64,000 bases of DNA from VYFG01 sp965248685 (GCA_965248685.1 CBDFKC010000003.1:310001-374000), one strand, 5' to 3'; counted from the stretch's first letter, positions 9,034-17,690 are shown. Notes: generated by a model from the sequence alone, not told the origin. Numbers and translations are program-made.

Positions 9034-9513
9034 ATGAACGCAACAATTGAAACAAAACCACCCATACCACCGTTCAATTTTGAGACTGCTAGTCAAAAAG
9101 TGCGGCTGGCCGAAGATGCATGGAATACTCGGAGTCCAGAGCGAATAGCGCTGGCTTATACAGTTGATAGTCGCTGGCGAAATCGCGCTGAGTTTCCAGT
9201 TGGCCGCGAGCAAATCATCGAGTTTCTCACCCGCAAGTGGCACGGAGAATTGGAGTATCGATTGATCAAAGAACTATGGACTTATGCGGATAATCGGATA
9301 GCAGTTCGATTTGCTTATGAATGGCACGACCAATCCGCTAATTGGTTTCGCTCCTACGGCAATGAAAACTGGGAATTCAGCCCAGAAGGATTGATGCAGG
9401 TTCGCTACGCCAGTATTAATGACCTGAAGATTGGGGAAGGAGAGCGACATTTTCACTGGCCCCAGGGCCGACGGCCCGATGGTCACCCCGGGCTTAGCGA
9501 TCTGGGTCTGTAG
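9034..9513 (+). CDS. DUF1348 family protein (NTF2/SnoaL fold)
   Basis: The 159-residue product has the hallmark segments of the DUF1348 family: AEDAWNTRSPERIALAYT, SRWRNRAEF, EFLTRKWHGELEYRLIKELW, IAVRFAYEWHD and YGNENWEFSPEGLMQVRYAS. The fold is the cone-shaped NTF2-like barrel used by ketosteroid isomerase and polyketide cyclases. No reaction has been assigned to the family as far as I know. The start ATG 9034 lies 15 bases after the PPOX stop. Confidence 0.88.
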   Translation: MNATIETKPPIPPFNFETASQKVRLAEDAWNTRSPERIALAYTVDSRWRNRAEFPVGREQIIEFLTRKWHGELEYRLIKELWTYADNRIAVRFAYEWHDQSANWFRSYGNENWEFSPEGLMQVRYASINDLKIGEGERHFHWPQGRRPDGHPGLSDLGL

Positions 9514-9519
9514 TCACGA

Positions 9520-9669
9520 ATGGAAGTCGCCGCCAGAGATTATTTTTACTCCGATCCTGAGATATCCCAGATTGGTGTTCTTATCAATGCCAACCGCGAT
9601 TTTTTCACGGCTGATCGGGCACGCGAGAAGCCTCCTGTATTCCGCAATATTGCCAGCGGTCGAAAATAG
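9520..9669 (+). CDS. Short open reading frame after the DUF1348 gene, possible gene remnant
   Basis: In the same frame as the DUF1348 gene and only two codons past its stop, an open stretch from ATG 9520 to TAG 9667-9669 encodes 49 residues (starting MEVAARDYFYSDPEISQIGV and ending NIASGRK). It has a normal protein composition and could be a small gene or the start of a larger gene that was cut. I do not recognise it, and no ribosome-binding site is clear. Confidence 0.3.
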   Translation: MEVAARDYFYSDPEISQIGVLINANRDFFTADRAREKPPVFRNIASGRK

Positions 9670-9743
9670 CTTAGGTTCGGATTGAATTTCGAATTTGCCT
9701 AGATTTCTTGAAGATTAATTTTCGCTGTTACCGACAACCCTGC

Positions 9744-10580
9744 TTATATCCGGACGGCAGAACCTGTTACTACAATTCCCCCATTGCGGGGAATATTTAC
9801 CACCAGTCGGCTGGGTCGGCCCATTACCTCCCCTTGATAAATAGTCAATGAATGTGGAACCGACACCAGATTGGATTCTCTGAGATAGCCACCAAATGCG
9901 GCAGCGGCGGCGCCTGTTGCAGGGTCCTCGACGACGCCTCCCACAGGAAATGGGTTACGCGAGTGAAATACACCATCACCCTCACGCCATATCAATTGCA
10001 ACGTGGTTAGATCATCTTCAAGCATGAGAGATTTCAGTTTTTCAAAATCATACTGCAAACTGTCGAGACGAGCCTTGGTAGATACGGCAAGCACCAGATG
10101 CCAGTTACCAGCATATGCTCTGGCTGGCGGAATGGAATAGTCAAGTTCATCTTCTGTCCATCCAAGTATGCCAAGCGCTTTACTAACAAGTTTGTCCGTG
10201 GCAACTTCAAATTTGGGGGTCACCGATGTTAGCGAAGCCTCCTTAGCGTTATCTCGAGATCGCACCGCAACGGGAATTTCTCCCACGGCCGTGGCTAACA
10301 AGTAGGTGTCATCACCATTCGCTTCGCCCAATGCGACTCCAGTAGCAATGGTCGCATGACCACAAAATGGAACCTCGGCTTCCGGGCTGAAATAGCGTAC
10401 GCTGCGTTGTACCCCAGTACGGGGTGCAATAAAAGCCGTTTCAGAATATCCAACTTCAGCCGCAATACGCTGCATTTCTACAGGTTCAGGAAGTGTGTCT
10501 CCTATCCAGACGCCTGCGGGATTGCCCCCTTCCGGGATATTGGTAAACGCCGCCAGGCGATTGAGTGTGCCAGTATTCAT
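9744..10580 (-). CDS. PhzF-family isomerase
   Basis: The 278-residue product is a PhzF/diaminopimelate-epimerase fold protein. Visible are the N-terminal F-T-...GGNPAGVW block (11-25), GYSETAF with the family's catalytic glutamate (Glu47), the CGHATIATG motif in the first half, and DPATGAAAAAFGGYL in the second half. PhzF isomerises trans-2,3-dihydro-3-hydroxyanthranilate in phenazine synthesis, but most family members outside that pathway have unknown substrates, and no phenazine genes are present here. The start ATG 10580 gives the standard MNTGTLNRLAAFT N-terminus. It is the last gene of a possible CMD-SDR-PhzF run on the minus strand. Confidence 0.9.
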   Translation of the reverse strand: MNTGTLNRLAAFTNIPEGGNPAGVWIGDTLPEPVEMQRIAAEVGYSETAFIAPRTGVQRSVRYFSPEAEVPFCGHATIATGVALGEANGDDTYLLATAVGEIPVAVRSRDNAKEASLTSVTPKFEVATDKLVSKALGILGWTEDELDYSIPPARAYAGNWHLVLAVSTKARLDSLQYDFEKLKSLMLEDDLTTLQLIWREGDGVFHSRNPFPVGGVVEDPATGAAAAAFGGYLRESNLVSVPHSLTIYQGEVMGRPSRLVVNIPRNGGIVVTGSAVRI

Positions 10581-10727
10581 ATCTGTCTCTATTTAAATTC
10601 GTTCAATGTCTTACAAAAACCACAAGTAGTGTTTTGTTGCTTCGGTTATAAAATCGACCAATTAAAGGGTCTGAAAACAGCACGCCAGTACTCAGGCATG
10701 CCGTCATCGTCAGGCTCTTCGTTCAAA

Positions 10728-11456
10728 TTAAGCGTTGTTGTGCATTTCGGTAACCATTTTCTCAAGTTGCCTGTAGTCTTGTTTCCAGACTCCAATCATC
10801 TCCTGACTAACGACATCAGGGAAAACGTCTGCTTCGTCATTTTCCAGTGCTGCCAGCATGTTATCGACAGTTGATTTTGTGCTGGCTTTCTCCATGGGAA
10901 ATTGGGATGCTAATTCCGTATCAATAGGTCCTGGATTTACTGTGTGAACCATTATTCCTTTGCCTGATAGCTCGTTACGTATCCCCTGGGAAAGGGAAAA
11001 AAGCGCAGATTTTGATGCTGAGTATCCGCCTATTACCGGGAAGTTTACAAATGCAACGATCGAAACTATGTTCACAATAGCGCCATCGTACCGTGCTTCG
11101 AGCACTGGGACAAAGTGCCGAACCATATCCAGTGTACCGAAATAATTGGTCTCCATGTCACGGCGCAGTAGCTCATCCGGACCCTCGAGCAAGCTGGTAA
11201 ATGCGGCGATCCCGGCATTGTTAATAAGTGTGTCGACATCATTTGCCAGTTTCGCGGCCTGACTTACCTGTTCAGTAACGGTTATATCCAGCTGCAATGG
11301 AATGACTCGATTATCTTTAAAGTCCGGCAAAGAATCTGGATTTCTGCTACCGGCATATATTTTCGTTACTCCTTTACCGAGTAGTGCCGTAACGATTTGG
11401 CGACCGATTCCTCGGTTTGCCCCTGTGACTAAAATGGTTTTATTTTGAAAGTTCAT
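10728..11456 (-). CDS. Short-chain dehydrogenase/reductase
   Basis: The 242-residue product is a classical SDR. The NAD(P)-binding TGANRGIGRQ motif is near residue 10, LINNAGIA marks the central strand, and the active site is SIVAFVNFPVIGGYSASKSA, giving Ser plus YxxxK. An Arg/Asn-rich motif after the first strand (AGSRNP) suggests NADP(H) preference. It lies 35 bases downstream of the carboxymuconolactone-decarboxylase-family gene on the same strand and is likely cotranscribed with it. The substrate is unknown. Confidence 0.92.
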   Translation of the reverse strand: MNFQNKTILVTGANRGIGRQIVTALLGKGVTKIYAGSRNPDSLPDFKDNRVIPLQLDITVTEQVSQAAKLANDVDTLINNAGIAAFTSLLEGPDELLRRDMETNYFGTLDMVRHFVPVLEARYDGAIVNIVSIVAFVNFPVIGGYSASKSALFSLSQGIRNELSGKGIMVHTVNPGPIDTELASQFPMEKASTKSTVDNMLAALENDEADVFPDVVSQEMIGVWKQDYRQLEKMVTEMHNNA

Positions 11457-11491
11457 ATGCTTATATTCTCAATTTTGGTTTAGTTGGCTAT

Positions 11492-12073
11492 TCAAGCAGC
11501 AGCTTGAACTTCCCAGGATCGAACAGAAAATGCTCCGTCGACAGGGGTATCAAATACGTGATTGGAGTAATTGCTAATGGTTTTCGCCGAGATCGCGAGA
11601 ATGATGTCGAGGATATGATTCTCCGAATATCCCGCATAGGTAAAATCATCGACATCGTCCGCGCTTGGACGACCCCGGGAAACAACCATAGCCTGAGTGA
11701 ATGCCCGCAGCGCAGACAATTTAAAGTCTGCTATCTGTTCATAGTTGCGAATGGCTTCGGTTACTTCGAAAGGCACCATTGAAATATTATCGGCGACAAA
11801 ACTGTGCGCCGCCATGCAATAGTGGCACTCGTTTTCCCGGCTAATGGTTAAGAACACAACCTCTTGCTCTGCGGAAGTGAAACCGGAATTTTCCCTAAAT
11901 TGTGAGTTACCTTGCGCATAGGTCTCCAACATAGCCGGTGAGTTGGCCATTGTTCCATACATATTGGGAATCATTCCCATCTTCACTTTGGTCATTTCAA
12001 GCACTGCCTTTGCTTTAGGATCTGCATCTTCAAGCGTCTTTGCTGCAAGCGTTAACTTGTAATTTGATGACAT
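11492..12073 (-). CDS. Carboxymuconolactone decarboxylase / AhpD-like family protein
   Basis: The 193-residue product contains the AhpD-type redox motif ENECHYCMAAHS, that is Glu-x2-Cys-x2-Cys-x3-His, around residues 80-92, within the all-alpha CMD fold. Proteins of this type act as alkylhydroperoxidase-like thiol peroxidases or are uncharacterised. The N-terminus (LEMTKVKMGMIPNMYGTMANSPAMLE) is the common one for 'peroxidase-related' CMD proteins. It starts at ATG 12073, divergent from a LysR-type gene, with the repeated ATGTGCAT motif in the shared upstream region, so it is probably the first gene of an operon controlled by that regulator. Confidence 0.9.
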   Translation of the reverse strand: MSSNYKLTLAAKTLEDADPKAKAVLEMTKVKMGMIPNMYGTMANSPAMLETYAQGNSQFRENSGFTSAEQEVVFLTISRENECHYCMAAHSFVADNISMVPFEVTEAIRNYEQIADFKLSALRAFTQAMVVSRGRPSADDVDDFTYAGYSENHILDIILAISAKTISNYSNHVFDTPVDGAFSVRSWEVQAAA

Positions 12074-12156
12074 GTTTTTGTACCTTAATAAGTTTGTGAA
12101 TAGTGGTACTTCCGGTTAAATATTTGAAACTCGGGAAGCGATGCAGAGAATATATG

Positions 12157-12215
12157 ATGTGCATTAACATTAATAAACAGTTTATAATGCACATATAATG
12201 CCAATAAATGCACAT
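12157..12215. promoter_or_regulatory. Three copies of ATGTGCAT/ATGCACAT in a lysR divergent promoter
   Basis: ATGTGCATTA (12157-12166) and TAATGCACAT (12185-12194) form an exact 10-bp inverted repeat with an 18-base gap. A third copy, ATGCACAT, lies at 12208-12215, 21 bases from the second, which is two turns of the helix. The sites lie between the CMD gene (start 12073, minus) and the LysR gene (start 12223, plus). They are the likely operators of that LysR protein. Confidence 0.6.
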
Positions 12216-12222
12216 TTGTATA

Positions 12223-13098
12223 ATGAATTGGGATGATCTGAGATTTTTCTTGGCGTTGTCACGGGAAGGTTCCGTGAGCGGTGCAGGTAGAGCGCTGGGG
12301 GTAAAGCACACAACAGTGGCGCGGCGAATTAAGGCCCTTGAGAAGCACATGGGAACTCGCTTGTTCGATCGTTCCCGAAGTGGTTATTCCATGACCCAGG
12401 CCGCTGAGAATCTGTTTGATGATGTGTTAAAACTGGAGGAGAAAATACAGCAGGTCGATCACAAGACATCTGACCAGGATGAGGCCCTTGCAGGCTTATT
12501 AAAACTAACCGTGGCCCACGATCTGGCAAACCGGTTGATTGTTCCAGAGATCGGAAAATTTCTTAATGCATATCCAAAAATAGAATTGCAACTGCTGATG
12601 ACCACAGGACTGATCGACCTCGCCGCCCGGGAGGCAGATATCGCCATCCGCATGACACCCAGCCCACCCGAGTACTTAGTCGGGCGCGAATTAATGAAAT
12701 TGCGGCATGGTATCTATGGAACCGAAGAGGTATTAAATAACCTCTGTGAATCCGTCAACGTCATACTCTTTCGCAGTGAAATTGATCATCCGGCCTGGGT
12801 AACCGATCACTTCAAAAATTCAAATGCCGTGTTGCGTGTTGATGACGTTAGTTCTATGGCGGTGGCCACCAGGAACGGCCTTGGAATTGCTAAAATGCCT
12901 TGCTTCATTGGTGACACCGAGCCCACTTTGCGACGACTCGACGTAAAAATTCAACTGTCTACGTGGGGAATCTGGATTCTTAACCATGTCGACTTGCGTG
13001 CAACCGCGAGGGTTAGGGCATGCAAAGACTTTCTACAGGATATATTAGAGAGCAAGCGCCAGCTCATTCAAGGCGATCACTCAATATATATTGAATGA
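12223..13098 (+). CDS. LysR-family transcriptional regulator
   Basis: The 291-residue product has an N-terminal wHTH (MNWDDLRFFLALSREGSVSG, then ALGVKHTTVARRIKALE) and a type 2 periplasmic-binding-like effector domain with LAAREADIAIRMTPSP and the C-terminal WILNHVDLRATARVRACKDF block. I chose ATG 12223 over the ATG at 12208 because MNWDDLRFF is the normal start of this subgroup and the upstream ATG lies in a repeated operator-like motif. It is divergent from the CMD-SDR-PhzF genes, the typical layout of a LysR protein and its target. Confidence 0.92.
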   Translation: MNWDDLRFFLALSREGSVSGAGRALGVKHTTVARRIKALEKHMGTRLFDRSRSGYSMTQAAENLFDDVLKLEEKIQQVDHKTSDQDEALAGLLKLTVAHDLANRLIVPEIGKFLNAYPKIELQLLMTTGLIDLAAREADIAIRMTPSPPEYLVGRELMKLRHGIYGTEEVLNNLCESVNVILFRSEIDHPAWVTDHFKNSNAVLRVDDVSSMAVATRNGLGIAKMPCFIGDTEPTLRRLDVKIQLSTWGIWILNHVDLRATARVRACKDFLQDILESKRQLIQGDHSIYIE

Positions 13099-13175
13099 GA
13101 ACTATTTCTGTTCTTTACCTACACCTTACCAGTATGATTTTACATGGTGTCTGATTATTGCCAGTTAACGTTAGA

Positions 13176-14264
13176 CTACGCTTCACTGACATTGCTATCA
13201 GGCCGAACAACAATAACAATCTTACCGCGTACACTACCGGCCTCAAGTTTGCGCATTGCTTCGGGAACTGCATCAAGATCAAAATGCTGACCAATGACCG
13301 GCGTCACCGCACCAGATTGGATGAGGTCACTGAGTCGTTCCATAATCGATGACTTTTCACTACTGATAAACATTGTCAGCCTTTGTTTCATGAATAGAGA
13401 CAATATGCTTGCTCCTATTTGGCGACCTATGCCACCCGTTACGCGGTTACCACCTTCGCCGCCAACGAAAACCAAGGTTCCCTCGCTGGTCAATACGTTA
13501 CGCAGATTGGATACTTTGTTACGTCCCCCGATGTCGATGATCACATCGTATTGAATCTCGCTATCAACAAGATAGTTAGTCTCATAGTCGATTACATGGT
13601 CGGCGCCGAGAGACCTCACCAATTCAGCTTGTTCGCCGCTGGCAACACCGGTGACTTTTGCACCTAACGCTTTGGCGATTTGCACCGCGTAACTTCCAAC
13701 GCCCCCCGAGGCACCTACGATAAGAACCTGTTGTCCCGATTGAACCCTGCCAACGTCGATCAATGCCTCGAATGCAGTGATACCGGAGACGGTGGCTGCA
13801 GCAGCAGAGTCATATGGCAGATCTGCAGGCTTGGGCACCAATTTATCTTCGCTGGCAACTGCATATTCGGCAAACGACCCCTTCGCAATGCCGAAAACTT
13901 CATCGCCAACTACAAGTCGCGTGACCGCACTACCCACCGCCACTACTTTTCCCGCAACATCAAACCCAGGAATCGATTGCTTGGGTCTTCTGAAGCCGAA
14001 GCCCAAGATTCTTATTAAATAGGGAGTTCCGGTCATAAGATGCCAGGTGCCGCGGTCGAGGGCGGCGGAGTGTACTTCAATCAAAACCTCTTTCTCCTGT
14101 GGAGTAGGAATTTCGACTATTTCGTGTTTAAGAACTTCGGCTGTTCCGTAAGAGTGCTGAACGATCGCCTTCATCTTCTTTTCTCGTATTGGAGATGCCG
14201 CGAAATTAGACTGAAAAGAGTGGGCGTCTTCAGTCCGAATGGTTTTAAATTGTGTCGTGTGCAT
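13176..14264 (-). CDS. Zinc-free MDR-family NAD(P)-dependent alcohol dehydrogenase / quinone oxidoreductase
   Basis: The 362-residue product belongs to the medium-chain dehydrogenase superfamily: an N-terminal GroES-like domain with the MKAIVQHSYG start block and SIPGFDVAGKVVAVGS, followed by a Rossmann domain with VLIVGASGGVGSYAVQIAKALG. The structural zinc cysteines are absent, as in quinone oxidoreductases and enoyl reductases. ATG 14264 is preceded by AAGGAG at a 6-base gap and adds about 35 residues before MKAIVQHS, so an internal start at the latter is an alternative. It is divergent from a TetR gene with two palindromic operators between them, and is the obvious target of that repressor. 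The substrate is unknown. Confidence 0.9.
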   Translation of the reverse strand: MHTTQFKTIRTEDAHSFQSNFAASPIREKKMKAIVQHSYGTAEVLKHEIVEIPTPQEKEVLIEVHSAALDRGTWHLMTGTPYLIRILGFGFRRPKQSIPGFDVAGKVVAVGSAVTRLVVGDEVFGIAKGSFAEYAVASEDKLVPKPADLPYDSAAAATVSGITAFEALIDVGRVQSGQQVLIVGASGGVGSYAVQIAKALGAKVTGVASGEQAELVRSLGADHVIDYETNYLVDSEIQYDVIIDIGGRNKVSNLRNVLTSEGTLVFVGGEGGNRVTGGIGRQIGASILSLFMKQRLTMFISSEKSSIMERLSDLIQSGAVTPVIGQHFDLDAVPEAMRKLEAGSVRGKIVIVVRPDSNVSEA

Positions 14265-14293
14265 ATGAAGCTCCTTGTGGTTAGGCAAACGAT

Positions 14294-14348
14294 CGTACTT
14301 AGTACGAATGGGTTTTTGGAGTATACTCGTACTAAGTACGAAAAACAA
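14294..14348. promoter_or_regulatory. Twin palindromic operators and back-to-back promoters of the tetR/oxidoreductase pair
   Basis: Two near-identical 15-bp palindromes, TCGTACTTAGTACGA (core 14294-14306) and TCGTACTAAGTACGA (core 14328-14340), lie with centres 34 bases apart. Between them AGTATACT (14320-14327) is itself a palindrome and gives a TATACT -10 box on both strands. For tetR the -35 is TTAGTA (14299-14304), 17 bases from the -10. For the oxidoreductase the -35 is TTGTTT (complement of 14343-14348), also 17 bases from its -10. Binding at both palindromes would block both promoters. Confidence 0.75.
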
Positions 14349-14368
14349 CCTACCTGAAAACAAAAACG

Positions 14369-15046
14369 TTGAAAGCTAGCACTACAAGCCAACCCGACAC
14401 GGTTCGCCAATCTCTCAACCGGAGCCGTATCATCCAGGCCGCGGTAGACCTCGCAGATGTAATTGGCGTCGATGCCCTCACCATCCGTAAGTTGGCAGCC
14501 GCACTCGACGTAAAGCCAATGTCGATCTACCACTACGTGGCGAACAAGGAAGCAATCATCGACGGTATGGTTGATATGGTATTTAGTGAAATCGATCTCC
14601 CCAAGGCTGATATCGACTGGAAGAGCGCTATACGCCAGCGGTCAGCATCGGCTCGAGCAGCGCTTACCAGGCACCCCTGGGCCGTTCCGCTGATGGAATC
14701 GAGAAGAACCCCGGGGGTCGCAACATTACGCCAGCACGACGCCGTTATTGGTTGCCTGCGCAAAGGAGGTCTCTCGATCGAAATGACTGCACACGCCTAC
14801 GCAGTTATCGATGCGTTTATCTACGGTTTCGCTATACAAGAAGCCAGCCTCCCGGCCACATCGGGTAAGGAAATGGAGGATCTTGCGGAATCGGTCTTTG
14901 AGACAATGCCAGTAGATGAATACCCGCATCTTATGGAGTTAACGACCAAGCATGTGCTGCAATCAGGTTACGACTTTGGTAATGAATTCAATTTTGGATT
15001 AAATCTTATTCTCGACGGCTTGGATACTGCGACAAAACCTCAATGA
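14369..15046 (+). CDS. TetR-family transcriptional repressor
   Basis: The 225-residue product has an N-terminal TetR helix-turn-helix, IIQAAVDLADVIGVDALTIR then KPMSIYHYVANKEAIIDGMV (about 19-67), and an alpha-helical C-terminal domain of the TetR_C tetracycline-repressor type. The only plausible start in frame is TTG 14369, as no ATG or GTG lies before the HTH. With the proposed -10 at 14322-14327 the transcript leader is about 35 bases and has no strong ribosome-binding site, so expression may be low. Two palindromes upstream are the likely self-operators. The ligand is unknown and probably related to the substrate of the divergent oxidoreductase. Confidence 0.92.
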   Translation: MKASTTSQPDTVRQSLNRSRIIQAAVDLADVIGVDALTIRKLAAALDVKPMSIYHYVANKEAIIDGMVDMVFSEIDLPKADIDWKSAIRQRSASARAALTRHPWAVPLMESRRTPGVATLRQHDAVIGCLRKGGLSIEMTAHAYAVIDAFIYGFAIQEASLPATSGKEMEDLAESVFETMPVDEYPHLMELTTKHVLQSGYDFGNEFNFGLNLILDGLDTATKPQ

Positions 15047-15252
15047 TAGCTTGCTTTAGTATCTAAACGAGCATCAAAAGTAGACATTAACCTCAACTTG
15101 ACTATGGTTACTAAAAACCATTCGGCGACCGTGACTATCCGACCATTAATCAGTACTCATGAAAAAGCCATTCAATATACTCGATAGAAACCACATTCCA
15201 AATCCAGCATTTGTTGCTCTATCCCTTTCACCAAATATTCCGTCGACGTCGC

Positions 15253-16854
15253 TCAATTTATGGGAGTATAATTTCCTTGGTCCCAAAATATTTCTGGGTA
15301 CTCTCTTGCCAGTTTAACAAAATCTTTTTCGATCACTGTTGTTGCTTTTACTTGCCCCCGAACTGCGCGAACAAAGTGCTCCTGGTCAGGATGAAATGGT
15401 TGGATGGTTCCTCTAATTAACAAGGCAAGATACTGACCCGCATAACTCAATAAATGTTTGGTGTTAGGGTCGTATGTTCCATCCAATTCAATACTCAGGC
15501 CTGCGTTTTTTAGTATTTTCATGTGGGATTCTGGGTATAAGCTTTGAACTTCACTCATGGCGTTCAACAATACTTCTATCATTTCAGAATTGTCCAATAT
15601 ATCAACATGCCCACTTTTAAATCCATACTGCCTGGTTGATTGTTGTTGCGCCTCTTGATTAAGTTGACTGGATAATGGTACGACACCATCACTATTTTCA
15701 CCCAATTTTAAGGTGCCAGAATTGTAGTAGGCATAAATTAGATGATGATTGATGTCATCAGATAACGGTTTGCTGTATAAGTCGCGGACAAACTGACTAG
15801 AAGGGTCAAGATCTCGCCAGGCCGGAAGCACCATCAATCCATTTTCGACACCCGATTTAGCACTGGGGTGGCCGCCAAATGGACTCGCAATACTGACAAA
15901 CAATTCGATTTTGTTTTCTTTCGAGTTATTTCCATGCAGATTAAAAGACTCTCTTACTATCAATCCTCCCATGCTATGCGCAACAATAATCATTGGCATA
16001 TCGCCCAGGGGTATCACTTCACCGGAAAGAAACAGGTTGTAAAACAAATTTGATAACTGGTCTAAGTCGCCACCCGAAGGATAGTAAAAAAACCATGGTC
16101 TATATCTGTCGCGATCCAGATCATCAATAATTGTCGAAAACGATCGAGGGCTGCCGTCAATACCGTGAACGAAAATGATCGGGATTTTGTGGGCTTGGTC
16201 TTCTTCTAATGCGTAAAACATGGTTGGGGAATATTCCAGAAATGACACGGGGTCATACATGCCAAGTGTTGCTATATTGGCATCGAATATAGAGTCCTCC
16301 AGTGTTCGAATGCTGCCTTCTGGATATATAATGGAATTTTTAGTTACTGATCTTTGCTGTGCTAACAACGGTTCCGGTTCAAATTTAAGGTCAGCATAAC
16401 CGATCTCAATATTCACCTGTGAAGTCACCTTTTGTGGATTTTGATTCAGGTTAAGATCTATTTTCTTACTACCGATAGCTTCTCCTGGTTGAAATAGACC
16501 ATCTCGGTCCAAATCTGCAAAAACGATCAGGTCATATGATCCGGGAGGAAGGTTCAATCCAAAGTGCGTTCCAGTCCCTTCGAAGTACATCCTGTCTACG
16601 CGTTCGTTGGGCTCGAATTCGCTCGAATATGCTGCAACAACCATAGGTACATTAGAGAATGTATTTGAGCTGTCGATGGTTTTTCCAATGAGGAAAAATG
16701 TATCCCTGTCGAGCATGTGCTTTAAGTTAACCTGGCTCGGGTTCGCCCTTTGGATACGAGCGTAATCAGATTGGAAGGAGCTATATTTAAGGTAAGTACA
16801 CGAAGTCAAAAATAGTGATAGAAGTAAAAATGTTATGATTGATATGTATTTCAT
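15253..16854 (-). CDS. Lipoprotein with alpha/beta-hydrolase (lipase-like) domain
   Basis: The 533-residue product starts MKYISIITFLLLSLFLTSC, a lipoprotein signal with lipobox LTSC and Cys19 for lipidation. The first 170 residues form a domain with an acidic DLDRDGLFQPGE loop that resembles a calcium-binding or beta-sandwich module. The C-terminal part is a hydrolase: IPIIFVHGIDGSP for the oxyanion region and IIVAHSMGGLIV with nucleophile Ser294. Catalytic Asp and His are probably in NSDGVVPLSSQ and SGHVDILDN. ATG 16854 was chosen since the TTG four codons upstream only adds polar residues. It is probably an outer-membrane-anchored esterase or lipase. No partner genes are adjacent. Confidence 0.88.
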   Translation of the reverse strand: MKYISIITFLLLSLFLTSCTYLKYSSFQSDYARIQRANPSQVNLKHMLDRDTFFLIGKTIDSSNTFSNVPMVVAAYSSEFEPNERVDRMYFEGTGTHFGLNLPPGSYDLIVFADLDRDGLFQPGEAIGSKKIDLNLNQNPQKVTSQVNIEIGYADLKFEPEPLLAQQRSVTKNSIIYPEGSIRTLEDSIFDANIATLGMYDPVSFLEYSPTMFYALEEDQAHKIPIIFVHGIDGSPRSFSTIIDDLDRDRYRPWFFYYPSGGDLDQLSNLFYNLFLSGEVIPLGDMPMIIVAHSMGGLIVRESFNLHGNNSKENKIELFVSIASPFGGHPSAKSGVENGLMVLPAWRDLDPSSQFVRDLYSKPLSDDINHHLIYAYYNSGTLKLGENSDGVVPLSSQLNQEAQQQSTRQYGFKSGHVDILDNSEMIEVLLNAMSEVQSLYPESHMKILKNAGLSIELDGTYDPNTKHLLSYAGQYLALLIRGTIQPFHPDQEHFVRAVRGQVKATTVIEKDFVKLAREYPEIFWDQGNYTPIN

Positions 16855-17214
16855 GCGGACTGTCAATCTAAATATTCAAACTAATAAAAAGTTGTCTGAG
16901 CACCTTAAGCCTAAACCATTTTCAAATTTTGGGCACACATAATCAAGCGCCAGTGATCAAAAATACGGCCTCTGAAGAATTTTGCGTATTCAATTCAATG
17001 CAGATTTTTTAGTGCGTTTTACCTGAACTAAGATTTCGAGTGTATTGCTTTTTGATCAACCGAGCCCTAAAGTTAGTGGGGGCGGCCATTGGATTGATAA
17101 ATTGTACGGTCACCCATCATAACTGATTATTTTGCAGGGAATCGAAGACGTTTATAAGATTTCATAGAGAAATTCGATTATTCAGGGAGTTAAGTTAACA
17201 GCACACAAATTAAG
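16855..17214. other. Intergenic, AT-rich, nothing recognised
   Basis: No coding stretch, repeat or RNA was recognised here. The left part must contain the promoter of the lipoprotein gene that reads away from it. Confidence 0.5.
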
Positions 17215-17236
17215 CACGCCTCATTTATAAGGCGTG
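17215..17236 (-). terminator. Hairpin downstream of the broken oxidoreductase gene
   Basis: CACGCCT (17215-17221) and AGGCGTG (17230-17236) form a perfect 7-bp stem with an 8-base loop. It lies just after the stop of the minus-strand oxidoreductase remnant; the following sequence on that strand (CTTAATTTG) is only moderately T-rich, so it is a weak terminator candidate. Confidence 0.4.
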
Positions 17237-17259
17237 AGAAAATTGAGATGGTGATTGAT

Positions 17260-17375
17260 TAAAAATTCACCACGACTTTTCCAAACTGAGAATTGGATTC
17301 CAGGTGATAAAACGCCTCTGATATATGTTCGAGAGAATATTCGCGACTAACCGAATACCCTTGGATTCGTTGGGC
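17260..17375 (-). pseudogene. C-terminal remnant of an MDR quinone oxidoreductase
   Basis: Reading from about 17375 down to the TAA at 17262-17260, an open frame gives AQRIQGYSVSREYSLEHISE followed by AFYHLESNSQFGKVVVNF and stop. This is the usual C-terminus of zinc-type or quinone-type MDR enzymes (pattern Y.L..I.EAF.HLES....GKVV). About 38 residues remain of a normal 320-340. The upstream part is missing and the sequence runs directly into a LysR fragment on the other strand. Confidence 0.75.
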
Positions 17376-17690
17376 CCCGACTTATGCTCAAAGCCCGGCC
17401 GAACAATGGACTGAACTGGCATGTGTTGGCGCACCGTCAGTAACCAGAGTTACCACCTGCAACACCTTGTCGAGACTGATAGAAAATGGCGCAGGGATTG
17501 GCTGCCAATCTCCCTGGTTCGCAAAAGACATGCCAAACTAAAACGCATTACACCTGTTGTCAAGGAAGCATCGATGGATATCTGGTTACTGATTCATCCA
17601 GATCTAACAGGGGTTAGAAGAATTGATGCCTTAAGGGAACTATTCATTGGAATTTTCGAAAGCAAAAAGAATCTACCGATCACCGCTTGA
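17376..17690 (+). pseudogene. C-terminal remnant of a LysR-family regulator
   Basis: From about 17390 the frame reads QWTELACVGAPSVTRVTTC then NTLSRLIENGAGIGCQSPWF, AKDMPN and a TAA. A frame change near 17540 leads into LKRITPVVKEASMDIWLLIH, PDLTGVRRIDALRELFIGIF and a stop at 17688-17690. This matches the last 100 residues of the LysR effector domain (GxGIG motif, then the 'W.l.hpdL....RvraL.df' ending). The DNA-binding half is missing and the frame is broken, so it is not functional. Confidence 0.75.
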
